Source: Streptomyces pactum (GTDB lineage Bacteria; Actinomycetota; Actinomycetes; Streptomycetales; Streptomycetaceae). From it: a stretch of DNA of 64,000 bases. Each line of letters starts with the position of its first letter. Positions within the stretch are counted from its first letter, which is position 1. The DNA lies in NCBI RefSeq assembly GCF_016031615.1, contig NZ_JACYXC010000001.1:2170001-2234000 (forward strand), read 5' to 3'. The notes under the pieces were generated by a model. The model was not told the DNA's origin and did not search any database. It was given only the letters and a program-made list of their open reading frames with translations. Both the position numbers and the translations under genes were made by a program. Shown here in pieces: positions 35,085 through 44,525 of this stretch.

Positions 35085-35738
35085 TCAGTCGAAGATCGGG
35101 CCGGTGGTCCGGGTGCGCTTGATCTCGTAGAAACCGGGGATGGAGGCGACCAGCAGGGTGCCGTCCCACAGCTTCGCGGCCTCCTCGCCCTTGGGCGCCG
35201 GGGTGACCACCGGGCCGAAGAACGCTATCCGCTCGCCGTCGGGGCCGGGCACCGCGATGACCGGGGTGCCCACCTCCTGGCCGACCAGACCGATGCCCTC
35301 CTGGTGGGAGGCGCGCAGCTCGGCGTCGAAGGCGTCGCTGTCCGCGGCGTCGGCCAGCTCGGCGGGCAGGCCGACCTCCTCCAGCGCGGCGACGATGGTC
35401 TCGCGGCCGTGCCCCAGGCCCTGGTTGTGGAAGCGGGTGCCCAGCGCGGTGTAGAGGGGGCCGAGCACCTCCTGGCCGTGCTTGCGGGCGGCGGCGATGC
35501 AGACCCGCACCGGGTGCCAGGCGGTGGTCTTCAGCATCTCCCGGTACTCCTCCGGGACCTGGTCGAGCTTGTCCTCGTTGAGCACGGCCAGGCTCATCAC
35601 GTGCCAGCGCACCTGGACCGGGCGGACCTTCTCCACCTCCAGCATCCAGCGCGACGTCATCCAGGCCCACGGACAGAGCGGGTCGAACCAGAAATCGGCC
35701 GTGGTGCTGGCGGTGGCGTCGATGGCGGTGTCGGTCAC
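35085..35738 (-). CDS. DsbA-like protein of the mycothiol-nitroreductase (Rv2466c) family
   Basis: The 217-residue protein has a thioredoxin fold with a helical insert and reads DFWFDPLCPWAWMTSRW at the active site, VMSLAVLNE in the middle, VGTPVIAV with the cis-proline, and FFGPVVTPAPKGEEAAKLWD near the end. This is the family of M. tuberculosis Rv2466c, a mycothiol-dependent reductase with CPWC. Here only the first cysteine (Cys22) is present and Ala25 replaces the second, so it cannot cycle as an intramolecular dithiol. It is divergent from pepN, as in Mycobacterium. Confidence 0.92.
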   Translation of the reverse strand: MTDTAIDATASTTADFWFDPLCPWAWMTSRWMLEVEKVRPVQVRWHVMSLAVLNEDKLDQVPEEYREMLKTTAWHPVRVCIAAARKHGQEVLGPLYTALGTRFHNQGLGHGRETIVAALEEVGLPAELADAADSDAFDAELRASHQEGIGLVGQEVGTPVIAVPGPDGERIAFFGPVVTPAPKGEEAAKLWDGTLLVASIPGFYEIKRTRTTGPIFD

Positions 35739-35797
35739 GATGGCTCCTTCGCGGAGTTTCGATATCCGGACGAACAGATGGATATCCCTACGGGCGT

Positions 35798-35815
35798 ACC
35801 GGATATGTATCCGGT
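35798..35815. promoter_or_regulatory. Perfect dyad between the DsbA-like gene and pepN
   Basis: ACCGGATATGTATCCGGT is a dyad with 8-bp arms and a TG centre. Two related GATATCC sequences lie at 35761-35767 and 35781-35787. The site is 60 bp from one start and 115 bp from the other, suited to control of both divergent genes. Confidence 0.6.
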
Positions 35816-35929
35816 CTTCCTCGGGGTAACGCGAGGGTCGGGTGGGGGCATTCCCCGATGCCCGGCGAGGAACCCGCGTGACATGATTCCGAAGTCCGAC
35901 ATTCGAGACGATGATGAGGGAGTCACGTC

Positions 35930-38572
35930 GTGCCCGGTGAGAATCTGTCCCGTGACGAGGCCCGTGAGCGGGCCCGGCTGCTGACCGTGGACTCCTACGA
36001 CGTCGTGCTCGACCTGCGGTCCGCGGTGGCCCCGGCGGAGGCCGGCGGCGGACGGACCTTCCGCTCCACGACGACGATCCGGTTCCGCGCCGCCGAGCCG
36101 GGTGCGGCGACCTTCGCCGACCTGCTCGCCCCGCGGGTCGCCTCGGTGGTGCTCAACGGACGCGAGCTGGACCCGGCGGCGGTCTTCGACGGCACCCGGA
36201 TCGCGCTGGACCAGCTGGCCGCGGAGAACGTGCTGGTGGTGGACGCGGAGTGCGCCTACAGCCGGAGCGGCGAGGGGCTGCACCGGTTCGTGGACCCGGA
36301 GGACGGTCAGGTCTACCTCTACACCCAGTACGAGCCGGCCGACGCCCGCCGGGTGTTCGCCAACTTCGAGCAGCCGGACCTCAAGGCCCCCTTCACCTTC
36401 ACGGTGACCGCCCCCGCCGGGTGGACGGTGCTCAGCAACGGCGAGAGCCAGGGCGAGCCGGAGCCGGCCGGGGACTCCGCCGCCACCTGGCGGTTCGCGC
36501 CGACCCGGCCCATCTCGACGTACATCACCGCGGTGGTCGCCGGCCCGTACCACATGGAGCGGGACCACTACCGCCGCACCTTCGACGACGGCCGGGTGCT
36601 GGACATCCCGCTGGGCGCGCTGTGCCGGGCCTCGCTGGCCAAGCACTTCGACGCCGACGACATCTTCACCGTCACCAAGCAGGGTCTGGACTTCTTCCAC
36701 GACCACTTCGACTACCCGTACCCGTTCGGCAAGTACGACCAGGCGTTCGTGCCGGAGTACAACCTCGGCGCGATGGAGAACCCGGGGTGCGTGACCTTCC
36801 GCGAGGAGTTCGTCTTCCGCGGCAAGGTGACCCAGGCGGCGTACGAGCGGCGGGCCAACGTCATCCTCCACGAGATGGCGCACATGTGGTTCGGCGACCT
36901 GGTCACCATGGAGTGGTGGGACGACCTGTGGCTCAAGGAGTCCTTCGCCGACTTCATGGGCAGCTTCTCGCAGGTGGAGGCGACCCGCTTCACCGGCGGC
37001 TGGATCACCTTCGCCAACAACCGCAAGTCCTGGGCCTACCGCGCCGACCAGCTGCCCTCCACCCACCCGGTGACCGCCGACATCCGGGACCTGGAGGACG
37101 CCAAGCTCAACTTCGACGGCATCACCTACGCCAAGGGCGCCAGCGTCCTCAAGCAGCTGGTGGCCTACGTGGGCCGGGACGCCTTCCTGGAGGGCGCCCG
37201 CCGCTACTTCAAGGCCCACGCCTACGGCAACACCCGGCTGGAGCACCTGCTGTCGGTGCTCGCCGAGACCTCCGGCCGGGACATGACCGCCTGGTCCCGG
37301 GCCTGGCTGCAGACCGCCGGCGTGGACGTGCTCACCCCGCAGGTGACCTACGACGCCTCCGGCCGGGTGACCGAGCTGGCGATCGTCCGGGAGGACGCCG
37401 TGCAGCCGCACCAGCCGGCGCGCCCGGAGTCCGCCGCGGCCACCGACGCGCCGCCGCGCCCGCACCGGGTGGCGGTCGGCCTCTACCGGCGGCAGGAGGC
37501 CGACGGCGCGCTGGTCCGCCACGCCCGCGCCGAGGTGGACGTCACCGGGGCGCGCACCGTGGTCACCGAGCTGGCCGGCGCCGAGCGGCCGGACCTGATC
37601 CTGGTCAACGACGACGACCTGACCTACTGCAAGGTCCGCTTCGACACCGACTCGCTCGCCACCCTCCGCGCGCACCTGGGCGACCTCACCGACCCGCTCG
37701 CCCGCGCGCTGTGCTGGTCGGCGCTGTGGAACCTCACCCGGGACGGGCTGATGCCGGCCCGCGACTTCCTCGGCCTGGTGCTGCGCTTCGCCGGTTCGGA
37801 GACCGACATCGGGGTGCTCCAGATGGTGCAGACCTGGGCCCGGACGGCGCTGGTCCACTACGCCGCGCCGGAGTGGCGCGAGCAGGGCCGTGCCGACCTC
37901 GGGGCCGGTGCCCTGCGCGAGCTGCGGCAGGCCGCGCCGGGCAGCGGACACCAGCTGGCCTGGGCCCGCTTCTTCGCCCAGACCGCCACCGGCGACGCCG
38001 AACTGCGGCTGCTGAGCGGCCTGCTGGAGGGCACCGCCCGGATCGACGGCCTCGACGTGGACCAGGAGCTGCGCTGGGCCTTCCTGGAGCCGCTGGCCGC
38101 CCGCGGCGCGGCGGACGAGTCGGTGATCGCGGCGGAGCTGGCCCGGGACGACACCGCCTCCGGCGAGCGCCACCGCACGCGCTGCCTGGCCGCCCGGCCG
38201 TCGGCCGAGGTCAAGGCGGCGGCGTGGGCCGCGGTGGTGGAGTCCGACGCGCTCTCCAACGCGCTGGTGGAGGCCACCATCTCCGGGTTCGCCCAGGAGG
38301 GCCAGCGGGAGCTGCTGGCGCCCTACGCGGAGCGGTACTTCGCGGTGATCGAGGAGGTGTGGCGCAGCCGGTCGATCGAGATCGCCATGTCGGTGGTGCG
38401 CGGCCTGTTCCCGGCACTGCAGGACGACCCGGGGACCCTGGCCGCCACCGACGCCTGGCTCGCCGGGCACCCGGACGCGGCACCCGCGCTGCGCCGGCTG
38501 GTGAGCGAGGCCCGGGACGACCTGGCGCGCGCGCTGCGCGCCCAGGAGTGCGACGCCCGCGCCGCGTCCTGA
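35930..38572 (+). CDS. pepN: Aminopeptidase N, copy 1 (M1 zinc peptidase)
   Basis: This enzyme removes N-terminal residues from peptides. The 880-residue protein has the M1 exopeptidase motif GAMEN at 280-284 and the zinc site HEMAH at 314-318 with the third ligand Glu337 in WLKESFADFM. The ERAP1-like C-terminal domain makes up the last 350 residues. It starts at GTG 35930 (PGENLSRDEARERARLLT). It is divergent from the DsbA-like gene, as in the mycobacterial Rv2466c-pepN pair. A second M1 enzyme lies 16 kb away in this window; this copy is more distant from the classical Streptomyces PepN. Confidence 0.95.
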   Translation: MPGENLSRDEARERARLLTVDSYDVVLDLRSAVAPAEAGGGRTFRSTTTIRFRAAEPGAATFADLLAPRVASVVLNGRELDPAAVFDGTRIALDQLAAENVLVVDAECAYSRSGEGLHRFVDPEDGQVYLYTQYEPADARRVFANFEQPDLKAPFTFTVTAPAGWTVLSNGESQGEPEPAGDSAATWRFAPTRPISTYITAVVAGPYHMERDHYRRTFDDGRVLDIPLGALCRASLAKHFDADDIFTVTKQGLDFFHDHFDYPYPFGKYDQAFVPEYNLGAMENPGCVTFREEFVFRGKVTQAAYERRANVILHEMAHMWFGDLVTMEWWDDLWLKESFADFMGSFSQVEATRFTGGWITFANNRKSWAYRADQLPSTHPVTADIRDLEDAKLNFDGITYAKGASVLKQLVAYVGRDAFLEGARRYFKAHAYGNTRLEHLLSVLAETSGRDMTAWSRAWLQTAGVDVLTPQVTYDASGRVTELAIVREDAVQPHQPARPESAAATDAPPRPHRVAVGLYRRQEADGALVRHARAEVDVTGARTVVTELAGAERPDLILVNDDDLTYCKVRFDTDSLATLRAHLGDLTDPLARALCWSALWNLTRDGLMPARDFLGLVLRFAGSETDIGVLQMVQTWARTALVHYAAPEWREQGRADLGAGALRELRQAAPGSGHQLAWARFFAQTATGDAELRLLSGLLEGTARIDGLDVDQELRWAFLEPLAARGAADESVIAAELARDDTASGERHRTRCLAARPSAEVKAAAWAAVVESDALSNALVEATISGFAQEGQRELLAPYAERYFAVIEEVWRSRSIEIAMSVVRGLFPALQDDPGTLAATDAWLAGHPDAAPALRRLVSEARDDLARALRAQECDARAAS

Positions 38573-39063
38573 CCCCGCCCCGGGCGTCCCGGCCGCCGTC
38601 CGGGGTCCCGGGCAGCGGTCAGCACGCCCGGGACCTCCGGGGCCGTGGCTCCTCCGGCCCGGATCCCGGCAGCCGGGTGCGGAAGCGCCGGGGCCGGGCG
38701 CCGCGGGCCCGGGATGCCGGATGCTCCGGGCCCGGGGGCGGCTACGGGCCGGGCGCCACGGGCAACCGGGGCCGCGTGCACCGGTGTCGGGAGCCGGGTG
38801 TGCGCGCCCGCTGCTCCGCCGGGAGGTCGGGACCACGGGTGCGCGCCCGCTCCGCCGGGGCCGGGTGCCGGTGGTAGCGCCGGGCCGGAGCACCTCCACC
38901 GGTGGGGCCACCGGTCCCGGTGACCCGGCGGCCCCATCCGGCACGACGGACAGGACTCCGTTCGAGCCTCGAAAATCTGCCCGTAAGGGCAGAGTTGTCC
39001 CGATCTGTCGACAGGTGTGTCACAGCGGTGGGTGATCGTGGCGGACCGGGGAAGTGCGGCAAC
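38573..39063. other. Intergenic region with a small dyad
   Basis: About 490 bp. The left 370 bp are GC-rich degenerate repeats, with GTGCGCGCCCGCT seen twice. The right part is less GC-rich and contains TCTGCCC-GTAA-GGGCAGA (38976-38993), a perfect 7-bp-arm dyad 70 bp before the next gene. No coding sequence is supported. Confidence 0.45.
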
Positions 39064-40176
39064 ATGACCCATGCTTCCGCTCCCCTCGGCGGGGAGGGCC
39101 CCGCCACTCCGCCCCGGCCGCACCCGGTACGCCATCTGTCCGGTGCCCGCCACGTCTCCGGCGCCGGGCACCGGCTGCTGACGCTCGGCCAGCTCCGGGC
39201 GCACGGTGTCACCCCCTCGACCGCGGCCGCGCGGTGCCGCCCCGGTGGCCCCTGGCAACTGCTGCTGCCGGGGGTGGTGCTGCTCCACCCGGGTCCGGCC
39301 AGCGACGAGGAGCGTCTGCACGCCGCGCTGCTCTACACCCGGGTCCGGGGCCCGGCGCGGACCCCCGCGGCCGACCCGGGCGGGACGCCCGGCGGCCCCG
39401 GTACGGCGATGATCACCGGCAGCGCCGCGCTCGCCCTGCACCGCTTCCCCGTCACTCCCCCGCTGCCGCCGACGAACCGGGTGGACGTCCTGGTGGACCT
39501 GACCCGGCGGCTGCGCTCGACCGGCTTCGTCCGGGTGGTGCGGGGCCGCTGCCTGCCCCGGCCGCAGGAGGTCTCCGGGGTGCCCACCGCCCCGGTGCCC
39601 CGGGCCCTGGCCGACGTGGTCGGCGACCTGCCCGGGGCGGCACCGGTGCGGCGGCTGCTGCTGGAGGCGGTGCGCGGCGGGCACTGCGAGGCGGCCGAGA
39701 TCGTCCGTGAACTGGACCGCTGCCGGCTGCTGTCCCGGCCGTACGTGGCGGACGCCGCCGCGGCGGTCCTGGACGAGGGGCGGGCGCTCGCCGAGGGGCG
39801 GCTGTACGCGGTGGTACGCGGCCACCGGCTGCCCGAGCCGCTGTGGAACGTCACCCTGCGGCTGCCCGGCGGCCCGCTGCTGGGCCGGGTGGACGCCTAC
39901 TGGCCGGAGCAGGCGGTGGCCGTGGAGCTGGACACCCGGCCCGCCGTCCGGTCCGCCGGCCTCCCCTCCCCGCCGGACGATCCGCCGGGCGGCCGCGACC
40001 GGCTGGAGCGGCACGGGATCACCGTGGTGCGGGTCGGCCCCGAGCGGCTGCGGCGGTCCCCGGCGGACCAGGCCGCGGTGATCCGTACCGCGCTGATGGC
40101 GGCGGCCGACCTGCTCATCGACGCCGCGCCCGGTGACCCGCCGCCGGGCGCCCGGGTCGAGGTGCTGCCCCGCTGA
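39064..40176 (+). CDS. AbiEi-like / DUF559-type predicted nuclease-fold protein
   Basis: The 370-residue protein resembles a common actinobacterial family with an AbiEi-antitoxin-like winged-helix start and a PD-(D/E)xK-like (Vsr/DUF559) end. The N-terminal part reads RHVSGAGHRLLTLGQLRAHGV then AARCRPGGPWQLLLPGVVLLH; the C-terminal part has LGRVDAYWPEQAVAVELDTR with the candidate acidic residues, followed by DRLERHGITVVRVGPERLRR. The usual basic residues of the nuclease core are only partly preserved, so activity is uncertain. No toxin partner adjoins. ATG 39064 (THASAPLG) has GGGGAAG upstream. Confidence 0.6.
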   Translation: MTHASAPLGGEGPATPPRPHPVRHLSGARHVSGAGHRLLTLGQLRAHGVTPSTAAARCRPGGPWQLLLPGVVLLHPGPASDEERLHAALLYTRVRGPARTPAADPGGTPGGPGTAMITGSAALALHRFPVTPPLPPTNRVDVLVDLTRRLRSTGFVRVVRGRCLPRPQEVSGVPTAPVPRALADVVGDLPGAAPVRRLLLEAVRGGHCEAAEIVRELDRCRLLSRPYVADAAAAVLDEGRALAEGRLYAVVRGHRLPEPLWNVTLRLPGGPLLGRVDAYWPEQAVAVELDTRPAVRSAGLPSPPDDPPGGRDRLERHGITVVRVGPERLRRSPADQAAVIRTALMAAADLLIDAAPGDPPPGARVEVLPR

Positions 40177-40459
40177 GCGGCGCGGGGGCCGCGGTCCCGG
40201 CCCCCGGCGCCACCACGACCGCACCCGCGGGGCCCGGCCCGCCGCTCCCTGACCTGGCCGCCCCGCCCCGCCGCTCCGGGACCAGGCCCGGCCCCGCCGC
40301 GAGCGCACCCGGACCGGCCCCGCCGCGCCCCGAACCGCGAGCGCACCCACGGCTGCGGCCGGCCGGGTCCCCGGCCGGACTCCCCGGCCCGGCTCCCCGG
40401 TCGGCGGCGCGTGGCCCGTGACCCGCGGGGCTGTGGCGGTGCCGGGTCACCGGTGCCGG

Positions 40460-42205
40460 TCACCGCTTGCGCAGCAGCAGTTCGGTGTTGCGGTCCCCGG
40501 GCCGGCCCGCGAGCGTGCCGCGCGCGCCGGGCGCGTTGTACGCGAGTTCGCGGTAGAGCGCGGCGAGTCCGGTCTGGGACAGGTCGGCCGGGTCGGTGCG
40601 GTACGGGGCGGCGGACTCCACCAGCGTGGTGAAGAGCGACAGCGTCCCGTCGTGGTTGTCGGTGATCTCGACGATCCGCGCCAGCTGCGGGAAGTCGATG
40701 TGCGAGGCGGTGGTGATCTCCCAGAAGGTGCCGCGCGGGGTGATCTCGTTGCGGTGGCTGTGGCCGTTGATCCAGGCGAGCACCTGCGGATGGCGCCGGA
40801 AGAGGTCCCCCAGCTCGGCGCCGGTGTGCCGGGCCTCGTCGGGGCGGGCCGGGTCGCGGTGGAGGTTCTTCATGCTGCGGCTGTAGTGGTGGCTGAAGAC
40901 GATCACGTGGTCGTCCCGGTGCGCCGCCAGGGTCCGCTCCAGCCAGCGGAGCTGACCGGTGCCGACCGAACCGGTGTAGTGCCCGCCGGGGTCGGTGGAG
41001 TCCAGGCTGATGCCGACGACCCCGTCGGAGATGCGGAACGCGTAGTACAGGGTGCCCGCTTCGAGGTTGTCCCGGGTGTAGCCGTGTCCGGCCGGTCCGG
41101 CGCCGGTGAACCGGGGGTCGAGGTGCGCGCGGAGGTACTCGTGGAGCGTGAAGGGGGCGCGCCGCTCGTCGGGGGTGACGGTGCGCATGTCACGGGCGTG
41201 CGCGCGCAGCAGTTCCTTCATCACGGTGCCGCGCGGGTCGTCGCCGCGCCGCTCGTCCCGGTAGATCCGTTCCGCCTCGGACGCCGGAATGATCTCCAGC
41301 TTCCGGCGGCCGGTGGCCAGTTCGGTGAGGTAGCCGCGCTCGAACGCGTAGACGCCGCCGGAGAGTCCGTCGTGGTTGCCGACCGTGGAGTACCAGGGCA
41401 GCCGGAGTCCGGGGCTGTGCACGGTGCGCAGCGCCGCCCGGAGGAAGCCGTCGATGCGCGGGAAGCCGGCGTCGCGCTTGTCGATGTCCCGCAGCGGGCT
41501 CTCCGGGTGCCAGAAGTGCGCCAGTCCGCTGTTCTGCACGCCCTCGTAGTGGTGCGGGTCGCCGGAGTCGGGGGTGAACCGGCCGCCGCTCATCGCGGTG
41601 AGGTACCACTCCAGCTCGTTACGGGCGTTGTTGTCGGTGTTGTCGCCGGTGGTCATCGCGAAGTCCAGCGGGGCGCCGGTGACCGGGCCGCCGCGCAGCC
41701 CGTTGATCCGCTCCACCAGCGCCACCGCGCCGACCGCCGAGAGCGCCTCGTGGGGGCGCCAGGCGGACACCTGGCCGGAGCGCAGGAATTCGTACCGCAC
41801 CGGGTGCTGGACGTCGGTGATGTGCAGGTCGGTGAGGTGCACGAAGGAGGTGAGGGTGGTGCGCCGCCTCTCCCGCCCGCCTCCGGCCCGGGCGAGATCG
41901 GTACGGACCACGCGCGGCCAGCCGGGGCCCTCGCCGAGCCGCCGGTAGCCCGGGCCGCCGCGCGGCGCGGCGGTGGAGCGCAGCGTGGTCCCGGCGGTGG
42001 AGGGGGCTCCCGGGGCGGCACCGGCCGCGGTGCGCGGACCGGGGCCGGCGGAGGCGGACGCCGCCCCGGCGGCGTCCGCCGAACCGCGCGACGGGCCCAG
42101 GGCGAACCCCAGCCCGGCGGCGGCGCCGGCGGTTCCGGCGGCGGCGAGCAGCGTACGGCGATCGACGGATGCGGCGGTGGACCGTATGCGGGACCTGCGG
42201 GACAT
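40460..42205 (-). CDS. Tat-exported metallophosphoesterase (TIGR03767-like)
   Basis: The 581-residue protein has a twin-arginine signal (VDRRTLLAAAGTAGAAAG at about residues 15-32), a long Ala/Gly linker, then a calcineurin-like domain: HLTDLHITD (first metal), TTGDNTDNN, TVGNHDGL, FSHHYS and INGHSHRNE. The substrate is unknown; this actinobacterial group is usually secreted and may act on phosphate esters or nucleotides outside the cell. ATG 42205 (SRRSRIRS) has GGGGAG seven bases upstream. A short GC-rich gap separates it from the flavin-binding-fold gene. Confidence 0.9.
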   Translation of the reverse strand: MSRRSRIRSTAASVDRRTLLAAAGTAGAAAGLGFALGPSRGSADAAGAASASAGPGPRTAAGAAPGAPSTAGTTLRSTAAPRGGPGYRRLGEGPGWPRVVRTDLARAGGGRERRRTTLTSFVHLTDLHITDVQHPVRYEFLRSGQVSAWRPHEALSAVGAVALVERINGLRGGPVTGAPLDFAMTTGDNTDNNARNELEWYLTAMSGGRFTPDSGDPHHYEGVQNSGLAHFWHPESPLRDIDKRDAGFPRIDGFLRAALRTVHSPGLRLPWYSTVGNHDGLSGGVYAFERGYLTELATGRRKLEIIPASEAERIYRDERRGDDPRGTVMKELLRAHARDMRTVTPDERRAPFTLHEYLRAHLDPRFTGAGPAGHGYTRDNLEAGTLYYAFRISDGVVGISLDSTDPGGHYTGSVGTGQLRWLERTLAAHRDDHVIVFSHHYSRSMKNLHRDPARPDEARHTGAELGDLFRRHPQVLAWINGHSHRNEITPRGTFWEITTASHIDFPQLARIVEITDNHDGTLSLFTTLVESAAPYRTDPADLSQTGLAALYRELAYNAPGARGTLAGRPGDRNTELLLRKR

Positions 42206-42423
42206 GCGCCATCTCCCCGGGTGCGAGCGCGGTGTGCGGCCGGGCGGCGGACCGCCCACCGGGGATGCTCGGCAGCGGGTCTGACGGTGGCGTGAACGCG
42301 GTCGCAACGCCCGTTGCCGGGATGCGCACAGGGATCACCCGCGGCACGGACCGCCACCGGACGCACGGCGGACGGTCGCCGCCGCCTCACCGCGGGTTCA
42401 CCCGCCGGGGGAAGGGCCCGCGG

Positions 42424-43374
42424 TCAGCCGGCCGGCCGCGGGTTGGCGGGGGAGTACTCGGGGGCGGACCAGCGCAGCGGGCTCGCCGCCGGGGTCCACA
42501 CCGCCTCGGACAGGTCGAAGTGGACGGTCCGGCCGGTGTCGCCGAACTCGGTGTGCGCGGTGCCGGTGAGCTGGAGGGTGTCACCGGTGGTCCAGTCGGT
42601 GAACAGCAGGCCGGCGCGCGGGTCGGCGGCCAGGTTGCCCAGGGTCAGGAACATCGCGTTGCCGGGGTAGTCGGCCCAGCTCAGCCGGGTGGGGCCGGTG
42701 ACGGTGACGAAGCCGGGCATACCGCCCCGGTGGCTGGCGTCGGCCGGGCCGCCGGCGGACCGGCCGGGGGCGGACGGTTCCGGGGCCGGTGCGGCGGTGG
42801 CGATGAAGAAGGTGTCGGCGGCGCGGACGAAGGCGGCCTGTGCGTCGCTCAGCGCGGCGGACCGTCGTACGGGGCCGGGCGTCCGGTCCGCCGCGGTCTC
42901 CTCCAGCTGCCGCTTCTGGAGGTACTTGGGGCAGTTGGCGAACACCTGGTCGGCGTCGATCGCCAGGCCGTCGGTGGTGGGCCGGGCCGTGCCGTTGAGC
43001 CGCATCCGGCGGCGGGTGCGCGGGTCCAGGGCGATGGTGCCCACGCTGGTACCCGCCTCCTCCAGCGTCTCGGCCAGCGGGTCGGACCCGGGCAGCCGGC
43101 CGGCGACGGCGATGGACCGCGGTCCGGTGGCGGTGACGAACCCCGGCTCGCCGGTGAGGAGCGAGCACCACAGGCGTCCGGCCGGATCGGCGGCCCCGGC
43201 CACCAGCATCGGCTGGAGACGCAGGAACGCCGCGGCCACGTCCCGGATGCCGCTGCCGATCGCCCGGCCGGAGTGGTCGGCCTGGGCGAGCAGCCCGGCC
43301 CGGAGCTGCACGGCGCGCTCCCCGGAGTGGTACGGGCCGGCCGGGGTGGGCGAGGTCGGCAAGCTGCTGGTCAT
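42424..43374 (-). CDS. Pyridoxamine-5'-phosphate-oxidase-fold flavin-binding protein
   Basis: The 316-residue protein carries two PNPOx-like split-barrel halves: SLLTGEPGFVTATGP in the first and GMPGFVTVTGPTRLSWADYPGNAMFLTLGNL in the second, with FTDWTTGDTLQLTGTA. Between them is a motif QVFANCPKYLQKRQL also found in the family. A Pro/Ala/Gly-rich insertion (about residues 205-225) breaks the second half. Such proteins bind FMN or F420 and act as oxidoreductases; the substrate is not known. The start is ATG 43374. Confidence 0.88.
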   Translation of the reverse strand: MTSSLPTSPTPAGPYHSGERAVQLRAGLLAQADHSGRAIGSGIRDVAAAFLRLQPMLVAGAADPAGRLWCSLLTGEPGFVTATGPRSIAVAGRLPGSDPLAETLEEAGTSVGTIALDPRTRRRMRLNGTARPTTDGLAIDADQVFANCPKYLQKRQLEETAADRTPGPVRRSAALSDAQAAFVRAADTFFIATAAPAPEPSAPGRSAGGPADASHRGGMPGFVTVTGPTRLSWADYPGNAMFLTLGNLAADPRAGLLFTDWTTGDTLQLTGTAHTEFGDTGRTVHFDLSEAVWTPAASPLRWSAPEYSPANPRPAG

Positions 43375-43931
43375 GGTGTCCCTCCTGGGTGGATACGGCC
43401 GGCCGCCGGGCGGACGGCGGCGGGGTACGACGACGGGATGCGGGGACGGCGGCACGGCGGCGGGGTGCGGGGACGGCGGCCGGGGGCGGATGCGGGATGC
43501 GGGGCGGCGGCCCGGGGGCGCATGCGGGGACGGCGGTCCGGCGGCCGGCACCGGGCCCACCCTCGCGAGGCCCGGCACGGCAGGCCCCGGGGCCCGGCAG
43601 GGCAGCCCGCACCCGGCCGGCGAGCCGCACCCGGCCGACGGGGCCGGTCACGGCACGGCCCCGGACCTCCCTCCACCGCGCGGCCCTCGGCCGCACGGGC
43701 GCCGCGGCAGGTCCGGGTGGGACGGTTCCGTGTCCCGGCAGCACCGGCCGGCGAGCCGCGCCCGGTGGCGGACCCGGCCGGCCCGCCGTGTCCGCCACCG
43801 GACGGGACCGGGGTCGCGGGCGAGCCGGCACGACCGGACGGTGGGAGACCGGGCGGGGGGAGCCGCCCGGCCTCCCGCCGCCCGGCAGCGGACCGGGTGA
43901 GGGCGGGCAGCCCGGTCCGCCACTCGGCGGT
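43375..43931. repeat. Gene-free GC-rich region with a 14-bp repeat
   Basis: The 557 bp between two minus-strand genes carry TGCGGGGACGGCGG three times (43439-43452, 43466-43479, 43523-43536). The rest is low-complexity GC. No credible gene; promoter of the flavin-binding-fold gene should be at its left end. Confidence 0.6.
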
Positions 43932-44384
43932 TTAGAAGAAGCCGCAGGTGGGAGCCCCCGCGACCGGCGCCGCGACACCCTCCGCGCCGGTGGGCGCGTA
44001 GATCTCCAGCCGGGTGCCGTCGGGGTCGGTGAAGTAGATCCCGCCGGACGCGGTCCCCTCGCCGTGCGGCACGACCCCGTCGTAGGCGAAACGCGCGCCC
44101 AGCTCGCGCAGCACCGCCTCGGCGGCGCGTACCTCCTCGGCCGAGCCGACCTCGAAGGAGAGGTGGTGCAGGCCCGCCCGGTCCGCCTCGAAGGCGTGCC
44201 CGGCCTGCTGCCACAGGGTCAGCACCAGGGCCCCGTCCCGGCCCAGGAAGACGAACCGGCGCCCCTCCTCGGTGCCTTCGGTCACCACGTCGAGTCCGAG
44301 GACCCGGCGGTAGAAGGCCGTCGAGCGCTCGACGTCGGTGACGTTGATGCCGACGTGCCCGGTGCGCAGTGAAGCCGTGGACAT
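43932..44384 (-). CDS. VOC-superfamily (glyoxalase/dioxygenase fold) protein
   Basis: The 150-residue protein has two beta-alpha-beta-beta-beta modules. Possible metal ligands are His10 in GHVGINV, His73-74 in LHHLSFEV and Glu in TRLEIYAP. The pattern is of small VOC enzymes such as glyoxalases, dioxygenases or fosfomycin-type resistance proteins; the exact reaction cannot be told. It is divergent from a CGNR-type regulator, which is a common partner for VOC genes. It ends with a TAA stop and the odd tail APTCGFF. Confidence 0.88.
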   Translation of the reverse strand: MSTASLRTGHVGINVTDVERSTAFYRRVLGLDVVTEGTEEGRRFVFLGRDGALVLTLWQQAGHAFEADRAGLHHLSFEVGSAEEVRAAEAVLRELGARFAYDGVVPHGEGTASGGIYFTDPDGTRLEIYAPTGAEGVAAPVAGAPTCGFF

Positions 44385-44427
44385 GGCTGTCCCCCTCCGG
44401 TGAACGGCTGCCCGGGCCGCTCCCGGA

Positions 44428-44457
44428 CTAACCTGTTAAATGAAACTTAGGGGTTAG
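44428..44457. promoter_or_regulatory. Candidate operator between VOC and CGNR genes
   Basis: CTAACC (44428-44433) and GGTTAG (44452-44457) form an inverted repeat with an 18-bp spacer that includes the small dyad TAACCTGTTA. The whole block is unusually AT-rich and lies in the 141-bp divergent promoter. Confidence 0.5.
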
Positions 44458-44525
44458 ACAAGATCGCCGTCAAGGCGCCTCGTACGATGCAGAGGTCAGC
44501 CCGGAACGCACCGAAGGGTCCCCAG

